33,046 bases of DNA from assembly GCA_031257115.1 (NCBI GenBank), contig JAIRPF010000026.1, positions 1-33,046 on the forward strand, given 5' to 3'. Below, piece by piece: positions 1-6,624 of this stretch (positions are counted from its first letter, which is position 1; every line of letters begins with the position of its first letter). The position numbers and the translations under genes were made by a program. Below the pieces are notes generated by a model. That model was not told the DNA's origin. It was given only the letters and a program-made list of their open reading frames with translations, and did not search any database. The stretch is from Accumulibacter sp. GTDB lineage: Bacteria > Pseudomonadota > Gammaproteobacteria > Burkholderiales > Rhodocyclaceae.

Positions 1-1056
1 GAAGTCAAAGGCATCGCTGGTATCGAGTCCGCGCTTTTCGACGGCTGGATATTCAGTGCCAATGCCGAAAATCAGCGCAAGCTGGAGCACGACGCCATGC
101 TCAACGCGCTGGAAAATTACGTCGCCGAACGCGGCTCCGCCATGCAGAAACTCTATGAGCGGCACCGCGAGGAAATCATCGCCGATCTTGGCCGCTATGT
201 CATCAACTCCGTGAAAATCCGGGACTGGGAGGACAAAGACCGGCATACACGCGGCATCGAAATCCGCGCCACCATCGACGTGGCCGCCCTGCAAGCCAGG
301 CTGGACAGCAACGCGGCCATCTCGTCGATCTCCGAAGAAGAAAAATCTCCTCTGGTGGTGGTTTTCATGACGCGCGAGCAGGAATCCGTGCAGGAGTTCG
401 ACGACCGCAGACTCAGACGCGGCCGCAGAAGCATCCAGCAGGGCGGCGAATACCGCGAGGAAACCGAAGAAGGTGAATCCATCCGGCGCGGTTCGGTCAA
501 AACCCACGGCTACGGCAGAGCGGAAGCGGGCGTTTCCGTGACAGCCGCCGTGGAAACCGGCGGCAGCCGCGTCCGCAGAAACGGCAGCGTCACCTGGAAA
601 GTTGAAACCCGCAGCGATGAACTCAACTCGGTCATGAACGACATTTTCAGCGACGCCGGATACGCGGTGTACGAAGCAGACGAAATTCCCGGTCTGCCAC
701 TTGAAAAAATCCGAAAAGAATTCAGAACAGCCAACGAACTTTCTCCCGGCATACGGCAGGCCATGACCGCCAGCGTCAGGCAGAACGACGTTTTCTATCT
801 GGTCTACGGCACGCTGGATGTGGGCGCGCGCGAACGTGACCCGGCAAGCGGTCTGGTTCGGGCGTATGCCAGCGTACAGGGCAAGGTGCTGGATTTGCGC
901 GGAAAACTGCCGCGCACGGTGGCGTCTGCGCTGATGGGGCCTTACGCCGGATTGGGGCCGACAGAAGATGTCGCGCGCCTCAATGCCCTGAAGGAAGCCG
1001 CCGCGCGCGCGGCGCAGGAAATCAGCAACAAACTCAATCTCAAGGCGGTACGCTGA
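1..1056 (+). CDS. FlgT/LPP20-like envelope protein, 5'-truncated by the window edge
   Basis: The frame is open from base 1, so the true start lies outside the window; 351 residues are visible. I do not recognise a named family with certainty. The early part has the pattern of a FlgT-N/LPP20-like fold: a helix with ALENYVAERG, then YVINSVKIRDWEDKDRHTRG and a beta strand IEIRATIDVAAL. A middle part begins PLVVVFMTREQ and carries a very Arg/Glu-rich stretch (RRLRRGRRS, then EETEEGES). A later alpha/beta part (DELNSVMNDIFSDAGY, then VFYLVYGTLDVG) ends in a helix rich in alanine. The stop is about 40 bases before the next gene, a lipoprotein, so the two are probably co-transcribed with the FlgT/CsgG-like gene after that. 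An envelope role is inferred from these neighbours. The signal peptide, if any, is outside the window. Confidence 0.6.
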   Translation, partial: EVKGIAGIESALFDGWIFSANAENQRKLEHDAMLNALENYVAERGSAMQKLYERHREEIIADLGRYVINSVKIRDWEDKDRHTRGIEIRATIDVAALQARLDSNAAISSISEEEKSPLVVVFMTREQESVQEFDDRRLRRGRRSIQQGGEYREETEEGESIRRGSVKTHGYGRAEAGVSVTAAVETGGSRVRRNGSVTWKVETRSDELNSVMNDIFSDAGYAVYEADEIPGLPLEKIRKEFRTANELSPGIRQAMTASVRQNDVFYLVYGTLDVGARERDPASGLVRAYASVQGKVLDLRGKLPRTVASALMGPYAGLGPTEDVARLNALKEAAARAAQEISNKLNLKAVR

Positions 1057-1097
1057 ATCCGCGGCCCGGTTTTTCATCTGTTCCAATGGAGGCAGTA

Positions 1098-1751
1098 ATG
1101 TTTCAGAAAATCATGCGCGTGTCGTTTCTCCTGGCTCTTCTGGGCGCGATGCCAGCCTGCCAAACGCTGAACGTCATTGATACCGTCACCGGTATGGCCG
1201 ATACCGAAAAATCCGGCAAGAAATCCGGGATGCCCGCCGCCGCCGGGGTTGGAGGAATATTGGTCGCCGATTTCGTCGTCGCGCAAAAACTCGTGCTGGA
1301 CGCGCAGATTTCATTCGCGCAAGCCTTCAATCTCAACGACCAGGCAAAACTCTTGCAGGCGGAAAAGCAAGCGCTTTCTTCCGGCAGTATCGACAAGACA
1401 AAATTGCAGAAAACGCAATCCGTCAGCGAGAACGCGCAAAAGGCCATTGAAGAGAAAATGGCGAAAAAGGCTTCCATGGATTCCTCCTCCAAAGGCAAAT
1501 ATGCGCGCGGCCTGGTTTCGCTCACCGGTGCGATGGGCATGACGAAGAAGCTCTCCAATGACGCGAAGGATTTCGCCTCGGCATCCGGAGTCGGCGCGCT
1601 GACCTCGCTTTTCTCCGCGGATGCCGCCGTTTACGTGGCGACGGGGATGCCCGGTTATCTTGTCAATCTCGCCAGCGCCACGAAATCCGCGCTCTCCTTC
1701 GGCAAGATGATGGACATCAAGCTGCCCAAAAATGCCGACTCGCTGTTGTGA
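1098..1751 (+). CDS. Putative lipoprotein with a module shared with the next gene
   Basis: A 217-residue protein. The start at 1098 is preferred over an in-frame ATG at 1086 because GGAGG (1088-1092) sits at proper spacing before it. The N-terminus is a lipoprotein-type signal: basic FQKIMR, hydrophobic VSFLLALLGAM, then PAC as an imperfect lipobox. A hydrophobic glycine/alanine stretch (AAAGVGGILVADFVVA) follows. A charged helical segment (residues about 90-132) is nearly the same as the C-terminal tail of the FlgT/CsgG-like protein downstream. The rest is Ala/Ser/Lys-rich and ends in SADSLL-like sequence. No known domain was recognised. By context it is probably a subunit or chaperone of an envelope assembly with the flanking genes. 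Confidence 0.7.
   Translation: MFQKIMRVSFLLALLGAMPACQTLNVIDTVTGMADTEKSGKKSGMPAAAGVGGILVADFVVAQKLVLDAQISFAQAFNLNDQAKLLQAEKQALSSGSIDKTKLQKTQSVSENAQKAIEEKMAKKASMDSSSKGKYARGLVSLTGAMGMTKKLSNDAKDFASASGVGALTSLFSADAAVYVATGMPGYLVNLASATKSALSFGKMMDIKLPKNADSLL
1365..1493 (+). repeat. Copy A of a 129-bp intragenic duplicated module
   Basis: Codes for 43 residues of the lipoprotein (from KQALSSGSIDKTKLQ to KASMDSSSK). It matches 3831-3959 at 32 of 43 residues and closely at DNA level, in the same reading frame. The predicted product is a charged, probably coiled-coil segment. Confidence 0.85.
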
Positions 1752-1796
1752 GAAAAATAGCGGCAAGTGGCTGGCTTTTCCGTATTTTCGATTTGA

Positions 1797-3989
1797 ATGG
1801 ATATCCTGATGACGCGCGTCACTCGCAGAACCGCTTTTGCGCTGGTGTTTGCCGGCATTCTTCTTTCTGCCCGCGGGAAAACGGAAGAAGCGCCGGAAGC
1901 CCGGTTCCAGACCCAGACCCAAATTCAAACACAAACCCAGGCGCGGACGACCGTCAGCCAAACAGTCGCCTCCGCCGCGCCGCTGGTGGAAGAAAAGCCT
2001 CTGCGCGCCGCGCCGGATTTCGGCGGCAATGCCGTGGTCTCGCGCGAAGCGGACGGCATCGGCGAAACGCCGGAAGCGGCGGTGCTCGCCGCGCTGCAAT
2101 CGGCCGTGGCGCAGGTGAATGGCGGCCCCGTCGCCAGCCATTTCCGGAAGCTGGCGCTGGAAAAAGGGGGGCGGAACGCGGGAAACATCCAGCCCGGCGG
2201 CATCAGCGAACTCGTGGCGGCTGCCTCGGAAGGCATGGTGCTGGGTTACGAAATCCTCTCGCGGGAGGAGGTCGAAAAGGTCGACAAGGACTCCGTCATC
2301 TGGACGCGCGAGGTCGATGCATCCGAGGAGATGGCTGCGGAAATCGACGAGAACTCCGTCACCCGGACGCGCGGGAGCAATGCGTCTGGCGGAACGGGGG
2401 GCGCCGGCGTTGCCGTGACGCTCAACGCCGACGCGAGAGGCCACTTCCAAACCGCCTGCATCCTGAACGGCGTGGCGGTGCAATGCCTGGTGGATACCGG
2501 CGCGAGTGTCGTTGCAATCAGCGCAAAAACCGCCGCTCGCCTGAATCTCGACATCACCGGGGCACGGGAATCCTTTGCGCAAACGGCCACCGGCACGGTA
2601 AAAACTTTGTCCCTGAAACTCTCCAGCGTTCAGGTCGGCAACATCACTCTGAACGACGTGGACGCCACCGTCATGCCGGGAGAAGGCGATACCCTCCTCG
2701 GCATGAGTTTTCTGAACCGCGTCAGCATGGAAAAGGACGAGAAGGGCGGCACCATGACGCTGCGCAGGGGCGCGGGCAAGAAACTCCATGACGGTGCAAG
2801 AAGAGCCTCCGGCGAAACCGGAACCAAGCGCGCGGGCAAGGCTGTCTTCCAGCGTGGCGGCATGGCGCGGGAATCGGAATTTCTCGGCCACGAGAAAATC
2901 CGCTACTGGAAAGTCCGCGTCCGCGCGCAGATCGCCCAGTACCGCGCGCCGGAAGAAAAGGGACGCCCGAAAATCACGGTGGCGATGCCGCGCGCGAAAA
3001 GCGGCACTTATCCCGTCGGCGACCAGCGCGTCCGCGCGGAAGATGTGGCGCGCGCCATCCAGCAGGAACTGGTGGATATTCTGACCCAGACCCAGCGCTT
3101 CATTGTGCTGGACCGGGATTTTGACGCGGAGACCGATGCCGAATTCGCGCGCATCGCGGAGGGCGGCATCCGCGCGGCGGACAGCGCCCGTCTGGGACAG
3201 CGCTTTGCGACCGATCTCATTCTGATTCCGGTCATCGAGCGTTTCGAGTATCCGCGCCATGAGCGCGCGCTGCGCATGTCCGATCGCAAGCTCGTCTCCT
3301 ATTCCGGCGGCGGGCGCGTCTCCCTGCGGCTTCTGAACGCCGCCACCGGAGAAATCGTGCTCTCCGACGGTTTTGAGCACACTCTGCCCGTCACCGCGCC
3401 CAGCACGCTGCCGCGCGAGATCGACGGCAAGAATATGGCCAAAATGATGATGAAAGCGTTGACCAGCAAAATTGGCCAAGCCATTGTCGGCGGCATTTTC
3501 CCGATCTCGGTGGTTCAGCTTTCGGGCGATCAAGTGGTGTTGAGTCAGGGCGGCGACGCCGTGCAAACCGGAGAACGCTGGCTGGCGGTCACTCTGGGCG
3601 AAGCGCTCACCGACCCGCAGACCGGACGCTCTTTGGGACGCAATGAAATTCCCTGCTGCACAATCCGCATTGACCGCGTTGCCGCGCAAACGGCGTATGG
3701 CACGATCGAAGAAGGCGCGGCAAAACCGGGGAGCACGTCTTTCCGTCCCGGCAGCATCGAGCTGCGCGCAAAACGCGCGCCGGGGGAACTCGTGGCCGCC
3801 GCTCAAAAAACCCCTGATCAGAAAACAGAAAAGAAAACGCTTTCTTCCGGCGGCATAGACAAGTCGAAACTGCAAAAAGCGCAATCCGTCAGCGAGCGGG
3901 CGCAAAAGGTCATTGACGAAAAAATGGCAGACAAAGCTTCCAGGAATTCCTCCTCCAAAGCCATTCAGAAAGAAGAGGAAGACTGGTAA
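1797..3989 (+). CDS. FlgT/CsgG-like envelope protein with an inserted retropepsin-type aspartic protease domain
   Basis: 730 residues if started at 1797; an in-frame ATG at 1809 gives a better signal peptide (TRVTRRTAFALVFAGILLSARG). Order seen: Gln/Thr-rich linker; a FlgT-N-like half (EAAVLAALQSAVAQVNG to GYEILSREE, residues about 90-158); an acidic linker with an imperfect repeat; a clan AA retropepsin domain (about 203-321) with catalytic VDTGAS at Asp233 and the closing LLGMSFLNRV motif; a basic linker; the strand YWKVRVRAQIAQY (about 370), which would complete the FlgT-N fold; a CsgG/FlgT-M-like part (AEDVARAIQQELVDIL, RFIVLDRDFDAE); and a FlgT-C-like beta domain (PISVVQLSGDQVVL). The tail is a copy of a module from the upstream lipoprotein. 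Bacterial retropepsins with VDTGAS and LLGMSFL match the TIGR02281 type. Placement in the periplasm or outer membrane is inferred. Confidence 0.75.
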   Translation: MDILMTRVTRRTAFALVFAGILLSARGKTEEAPEARFQTQTQIQTQTQARTTVSQTVASAAPLVEEKPLRAAPDFGGNAVVSREADGIGETPEAAVLAALQSAVAQVNGGPVASHFRKLALEKGGRNAGNIQPGGISELVAAASEGMVLGYEILSREEVEKVDKDSVIWTREVDASEEMAAEIDENSVTRTRGSNASGGTGGAGVAVTLNADARGHFQTACILNGVAVQCLVDTGASVVAISAKTAARLNLDITGARESFAQTATGTVKTLSLKLSSVQVGNITLNDVDATVMPGEGDTLLGMSFLNRVSMEKDEKGGTMTLRRGAGKKLHDGARRASGETGTKRAGKAVFQRGGMARESEFLGHEKIRYWKVRVRAQIAQYRAPEEKGRPKITVAMPRAKSGTYPVGDQRVRAEDVARAIQQELVDILTQTQRFIVLDRDFDAETDAEFARIAEGGIRAADSARLGQRFATDLILIPVIERFEYPRHERALRMSDRKLVSYSGGGRVSLRLLNAATGEIVLSDGFEHTLPVTAPSTLPREIDGKNMAKMMMKALTSKIGQAIVGGIFPISVVQLSGDQVVLSQGGDAVQTGERWLAVTLGEALTDPQTGRSLGRNEIPCCTIRIDRVAAQTAYGTIEEGAAKPGSTSFRPGSIELRAKRAPGELVAAAQKTPDQKTEKKTLSSGGIDKSKLQKAQSVSERAQKVIDEKMADKASRNSSSKAIQKEEEDW
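3831..3959 (+). repeat. Copy B of the 129-bp intragenic duplicated module
   Basis: Codes for residues about 679-721, just before the last nine residues (AIQKEEEDW) of the FlgT/CsgG-like protein. It is the same module as 1365-1493. In the lipoprotein it is internal; here it is a terminal tail, so the likely direction of copying is from the lipoprotein gene to this one. Confidence 0.85.
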
Positions 3990-4055
3990 TCCCCGAACTT
4001 TCCCGGGCACGCGCCCGGCAAGGTCTTCATTATTTCCGCTGAAAGGAATGACATC

Positions 4056-4190
4056 ATGCGAGGCGCTTTCCGCAAAAGTTTTCTTGTTCTGGGTTTGTTT
4101 GTCTGTCTGACCGGCTGTGGCGGCATGAGCCGAGTGGCACAGAATGACGCGCCGCCCTCCCCGGCGCGGGAAAGCGCGGCTCACGCCTGA
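4056..4190 (+). CDS. Small lipoprotein (44 residues), possibly frameshifted
   Basis: A short gene with an AAAGGA ribosome site (4042-4047) 8 bases before the ATG. The product starts MRGAFRKSFLVLGLFVCLTGC, a textbook lipoprotein signal peptide with lipobox LTGC (Cys21), followed by only 23 residues rich in Pro/Ala. It comes 66 bases after the FlgT/CsgG-like gene and probably ends the same operon. Just before its stop, the +1 frame reads on as LTPDIRRKFEETLNNTA to a stop at 4231-4233, which looks coding; a single indel near 4165-4180 may have cut a slightly longer lipoprotein short. Function unknown. Confidence 0.6.
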   Translation: MRGAFRKSFLVLGLFVCLTGCGGMSRVAQNDAPPSPARESAAHA

Positions 4191-4374
4191 CATCCGCCGC
4201 AAATTCGAGGAAACTCTGAACAACACAGCCTAAAAATGGATTCTCCGCATTTCACCGCGAGGACTTTGTGTTTCGAGCGGTTTTCCTGCTGTGCCACGCA
4301 GTTATCGGCGGATACCCCTGCCTTGCGGGCGCGGCAAATCTGTTTATTTTCGTCCGGTTTAATTTTTGCCTTCC

Positions 4375-4440
4375 ATCGTGCCCGCCGTGGTTAAAATCTC
4401 GATCTTCGTCGTATCCGTCATGGTTAAAAGGTTCAAGCAA
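4375..4440. repeat. Decayed CCGTGGTTAA-type spacer repeat
   Basis: The spacer contains CCCGCCGTGGTTAAAAT and, 30 bases on, TCCGTCATGGTTAAAAG. The same words (CCGTGGTTAA, CACGGCGG) recur near 9318-9370, 11892, 12096-12170 and 12265-12350. This looks like a family of degenerate intergenic repeats with no coding content. Confidence 0.5.
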
Positions 4441-4450
4441 GGTTTTCGGT

Positions 4451-5215
4451 ATGAAATTGCGCATCGGAGTGGATTTGGGCAGCACGGCCATCAAGGCCGT
4501 CGTCGCCGGGGACGGTGAAATTCTTTGGCGCGGGCGGACGAATACCGCGCCGGGGCAGGAAGCGCACGCCATGCGGCTGATCGAATCCGGCCTGCGCGAC
4601 CTCGGCCTGGCGATGGACGCCGTCGACGGCATCGCCGTCACCGGCTACGGCAAGAAGCTGTTTGCCGGCGCCAGCGTCCGGGTCGACGAGATCGGCGCCA
4701 ACGCCGCCGGGCTGTTCCGCCTGAGCGGCGGCGCGGCGCGGACGATCATAAACATCGGCGGGCAGGATTTGAAAGCCCTGCGTCTCGACGAAAACGGCCG
4801 GGTCCAGGATTTCAGGATGAACGACAAATGCGCCGCCGGCACCGGGCGCTTTTTCGAGCTGGCGGCGCGCTTGCTCGATACGCCGCTCGCCGAGTTCGGC
4901 CCCTTGAGCCGGCAAGGCCGGCTGGATCTGGAATTGAGCAGCACCTGCGTGGTTTTCGCCGAAAGCGAGATGGTTTCGCTACTGGCGCGCGGCACGCCCA
5001 GGGAGGAAATCCTCAAGGCGCTGCACAGGTCGGTCGCCCGCCGCGCGGCCGGTCTCGCCGGACGCCACGTTTCCGGCCCCGTCTGGCTGGACGGCGGCCC
5101 GGCCAAAAACGCGGGACTGGTCGAGGCGCTGGAAGACGAATTGATGACCGAGATCAGGGTGCTCGAAGAACCGCAGCACACCGTCGCTTACGGCGCGCTG
5201 CTGGCGCTGGAATGA
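4451..5215 (+). CDS. 2-hydroxyacyl-CoA dehydratase activase (BadF/BadG/BcrA/HgdC family)
   Basis: A 254-residue ASKHA-fold ATPase. Enzymes of this family hydrolyse ATP to drive one electron from a bridging [4Fe-4S] cluster into 2-hydroxyacyl-CoA dehydratase or benzoyl-CoA reductase. Seen here: phosphate-1 motif IGVDLGSTAIKAVV (residues 5-18), the glycine-rich INIGGQDLKAL, and the two cysteine motifs for the cluster shared in the homodimer, NDKCAAGTGRFFE and STCVVFAESE. The C-terminal ATPase motif is VWLDGGPAKNAGL. Length fits the short HgdC type. The start at 4451 begins right at the conserved domain; upstream in-frame codons run through repeat-like DNA. No dehydratase subunit is nearby, so its partner must be elsewhere. 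It is convergent with the next gene, with 3 bases between stops. Confidence 0.88.
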   Translation: MKLRIGVDLGSTAIKAVVAGDGEILWRGRTNTAPGQEAHAMRLIESGLRDLGLAMDAVDGIAVTGYGKKLFAGASVRVDEIGANAAGLFRLSGGAARTIINIGGQDLKALRLDENGRVQDFRMNDKCAAGTGRFFELAARLLDTPLAEFGPLSRQGRLDLELSSTCVVFAESEMVSLLARGTPREEILKALHRSVARRAAGLAGRHVSGPVWLDGGPAKNAGLVEALEDELMTEIRVLEEPQHTVAYGALLALE

Positions 5216-5218
5216 CCG

Positions 5219-5776
5219 TCATCCGGGCGAGCGCAGCAGGATCCACAGGGCGCCCTCGCCGCCGTCGCTGGGCGGGGGATGGCAGAACGCCAGAACGTCC
5301 TTGCTGCGCGACAGCCAGCTTTTGACGAGCTGGCGCAGGATGCCCGCGCGCCCCGGCGAACCGTGGCCCCGGCCATGCACGATGCGCACGCAGCGCCGGC
5401 CCTGGCGCACCGATTCGGCGAGAAAGCGGGCGACTTCCTCATGGGCTTCGCGCCGGTTGAGGCCATGCAGGTCGATGTGGTTGCGGATCGTCCATCGCCC
5501 CCGCCGCAAATCGCGCAGTACGCTGCGCGGCAGGCCGGGGCGCAGAAAGGCGTCGGCCTCGCCGATGGCGAGCAGGTCGTCGATTTCGAGCGGCCCGGAC
5601 AGGGATTCGGCGATGGCGGCCGCCTCGTCGAGTTCGCGCTGGCGCGGGCGCGGACTGGGCTTGGACCGCTCGTGCACGACCCGTTCCGCCACCTTCAACG
5701 GACGGGCGTCCGCGACGGCGGCGTGGAAATCGGCGACTTCATCGGGCGATGGCTGATGACGCGAGTTCATTGTCAT
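5219..5776 (-). CDS. Smr-domain protein (MutS2-C-terminal-like DNA nuclease family)
   Basis: 185 residues. The N-terminal 90 are charged and probably flexible (ERSKPSPRPRQRELDEAAA). The C-terminal half is an Smr domain: IDLHGLNRREAHEEVARFL followed by CVRIVHGRGHGS, then a helix (ILRQLVKSWL), and the final strand GALWILLR. Stand-alone Smr proteins (SmrA/YdaL type) are nicking endonucleases or nucleic-acid binding proteins; the HGxGxGS loop and the LHG motif needed for this are both present. A second ATG two codons in (5770) is an equally possible start. About 275 bases of spacer separate it from the XRE regulator, on the same strand. Confidence 0.88.
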   Translation of the reverse strand: MTMNSRHQPSPDEVADFHAAVADARPLKVAERVVHERSKPSPRPRQRELDEAAAIAESLSGPLEIDDLLAIGEADAFLRPGLPRSVLRDLRRGRWTIRNHIDLHGLNRREAHEEVARFLAESVRQGRRCVRIVHGRGHGSPGRAGILRQLVKSWLSRSKDVLAFCHPPPSDGGEGALWILLRSPG

Positions 5777-6050
5777 GTGGAAAACGGGCGCTCGATCACG
5801 CGGACGCCTTGCCCCGGCGAAAGGCGAAAACCTTGCCCGCAGAATTCACGGAGGAAAGCCGGAATTCTAAAAGGTTTTTGCGCGGCGTTGCCGTATCCCG
5901 TTTCACGAGACCCGCTTTCGTCCGTCCCGCGCCCTTCGGGCTTGCCGTGGCGTCCTCCGTGGCCAATCGCTTTCCTTGGAGCGTTTTCCGCAAAATGCTT
6001 GCCTGCGCTGCAAAGGAACAGACGAAAAACGCCATGACCGCTTTTTCTTT

Positions 6051-6401
6051 TCAGTCGCGCAGATAGTTGCAGGTCGACTTGACCAGGTCGAGAACGAAAC
6101 TCCTGTCGGTTTCGTTGAGATCGGCGATCCAGGCGCTGATCAGGATCGCCTGGTCGCTGGGCCGTACCGTGTTTTCGCCCAGCAGGTCTCCGACGCCCGC
6201 TTGCAGGGACTGGCTGATCTTTTCCAGGGTCAGGAGCGACGGGAGCGTCGCGCCGCGCTCGAAACGCGAAATCGTCTCGGTGTCCACGCCCACGCGCTCG
6301 GCGAGGTCGGACTGCGTCCAGCCCCTCGCCTTGCGCAAGACGCCGATGTTCGCGCTCAGCCGATGCGCCATTGACGATTCCGAACGTTTCGATCCAGCCA
6401 T
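6051..6401 (-). CDS. XRE-family helix-turn-helix regulator
   Basis: 116 residues from ATG 6401, chosen because GGAG lies 9 bases upstream; a TTG start at 6416 would overlap this site. The N-terminal half is a Cro/CI-type HTH: LRKARGWTQSDLAERVGVDTETISRFERG, then LPSLLTLEKISQSLQ. The C-terminal 50 residues (DQAILISAWIADLNETDRSFVLDLVKSTCNYLRD) form a short helical domain, probably for dimerisation. It is divergent from dcuC, and a perfect 7-bp-arm palindrome overlaps the proposed dcuC -35 element, so it likely controls dcuC and the M20 hydrolase gene. The effector is unknown. Confidence 0.88.
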   Translation of the reverse strand: MAGSKRSESSMAHRLSANIGVLRKARGWTQSDLAERVGVDTETISRFERGATLPSLLTLEKISQSLQAGVGDLLGENTVRPSDQAILISAWIADLNETDRSFVLDLVKSTCNYLRD

Positions 6402-6520
6402 ATTTGTCGACTCCAAGGGCGACAGATTCTACACAAAACGCCCATGGGCATGTAAGCCCGCCGCTGTTGCGCGCCAATAATCCAGCCGTTTCGACACAAC
6501 AAAATTTATCGAATACAATA

Positions 6521-6537
6521 TCAACAAAAATTGTTGA
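6521..6537. promoter_or_regulatory. Palindromic operator candidate for the XRE regulator
   Basis: TCAACAA-AAA-TTGTTGA is a perfect inverted repeat with 7-bp arms and a 3-bp spacer, in the AT-rich gap between the divergent XRE and dcuC genes. It overlaps the proposed dcuC -35 box. A further ACAACAA half-site lies at 6496-6502. Confidence 0.5.
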
Positions 6538-6562
6538 CTCGGCGAATTTTGTGATACAGAAT
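6534..6562 (+). promoter_or_regulatory. Putative sigma70 promoter of dcuC
   Basis: TTGACT (6534-6539), a 17-base spacer and CAGAAT (6557-6562) lie about 60 bases before the dcuC start. The match at -10 is imperfect. Position relative to the palindrome suits repression. Confidence 0.4.
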
Positions 6563-6624
6563 CCCCGCCTGCCGCGATCCATCACGAAAACGCGGCGGTC
6601 AAAATCAATTCAAGGGGAAAAATC

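Noticed and set aside
1311-4226. A 971-codon open frame on the minus strand
   Set aside because: It is antisense to three plus-strand genes with ribosome sites and domains; its product is His/Arg-rich and matches nothing. It results from high GC.
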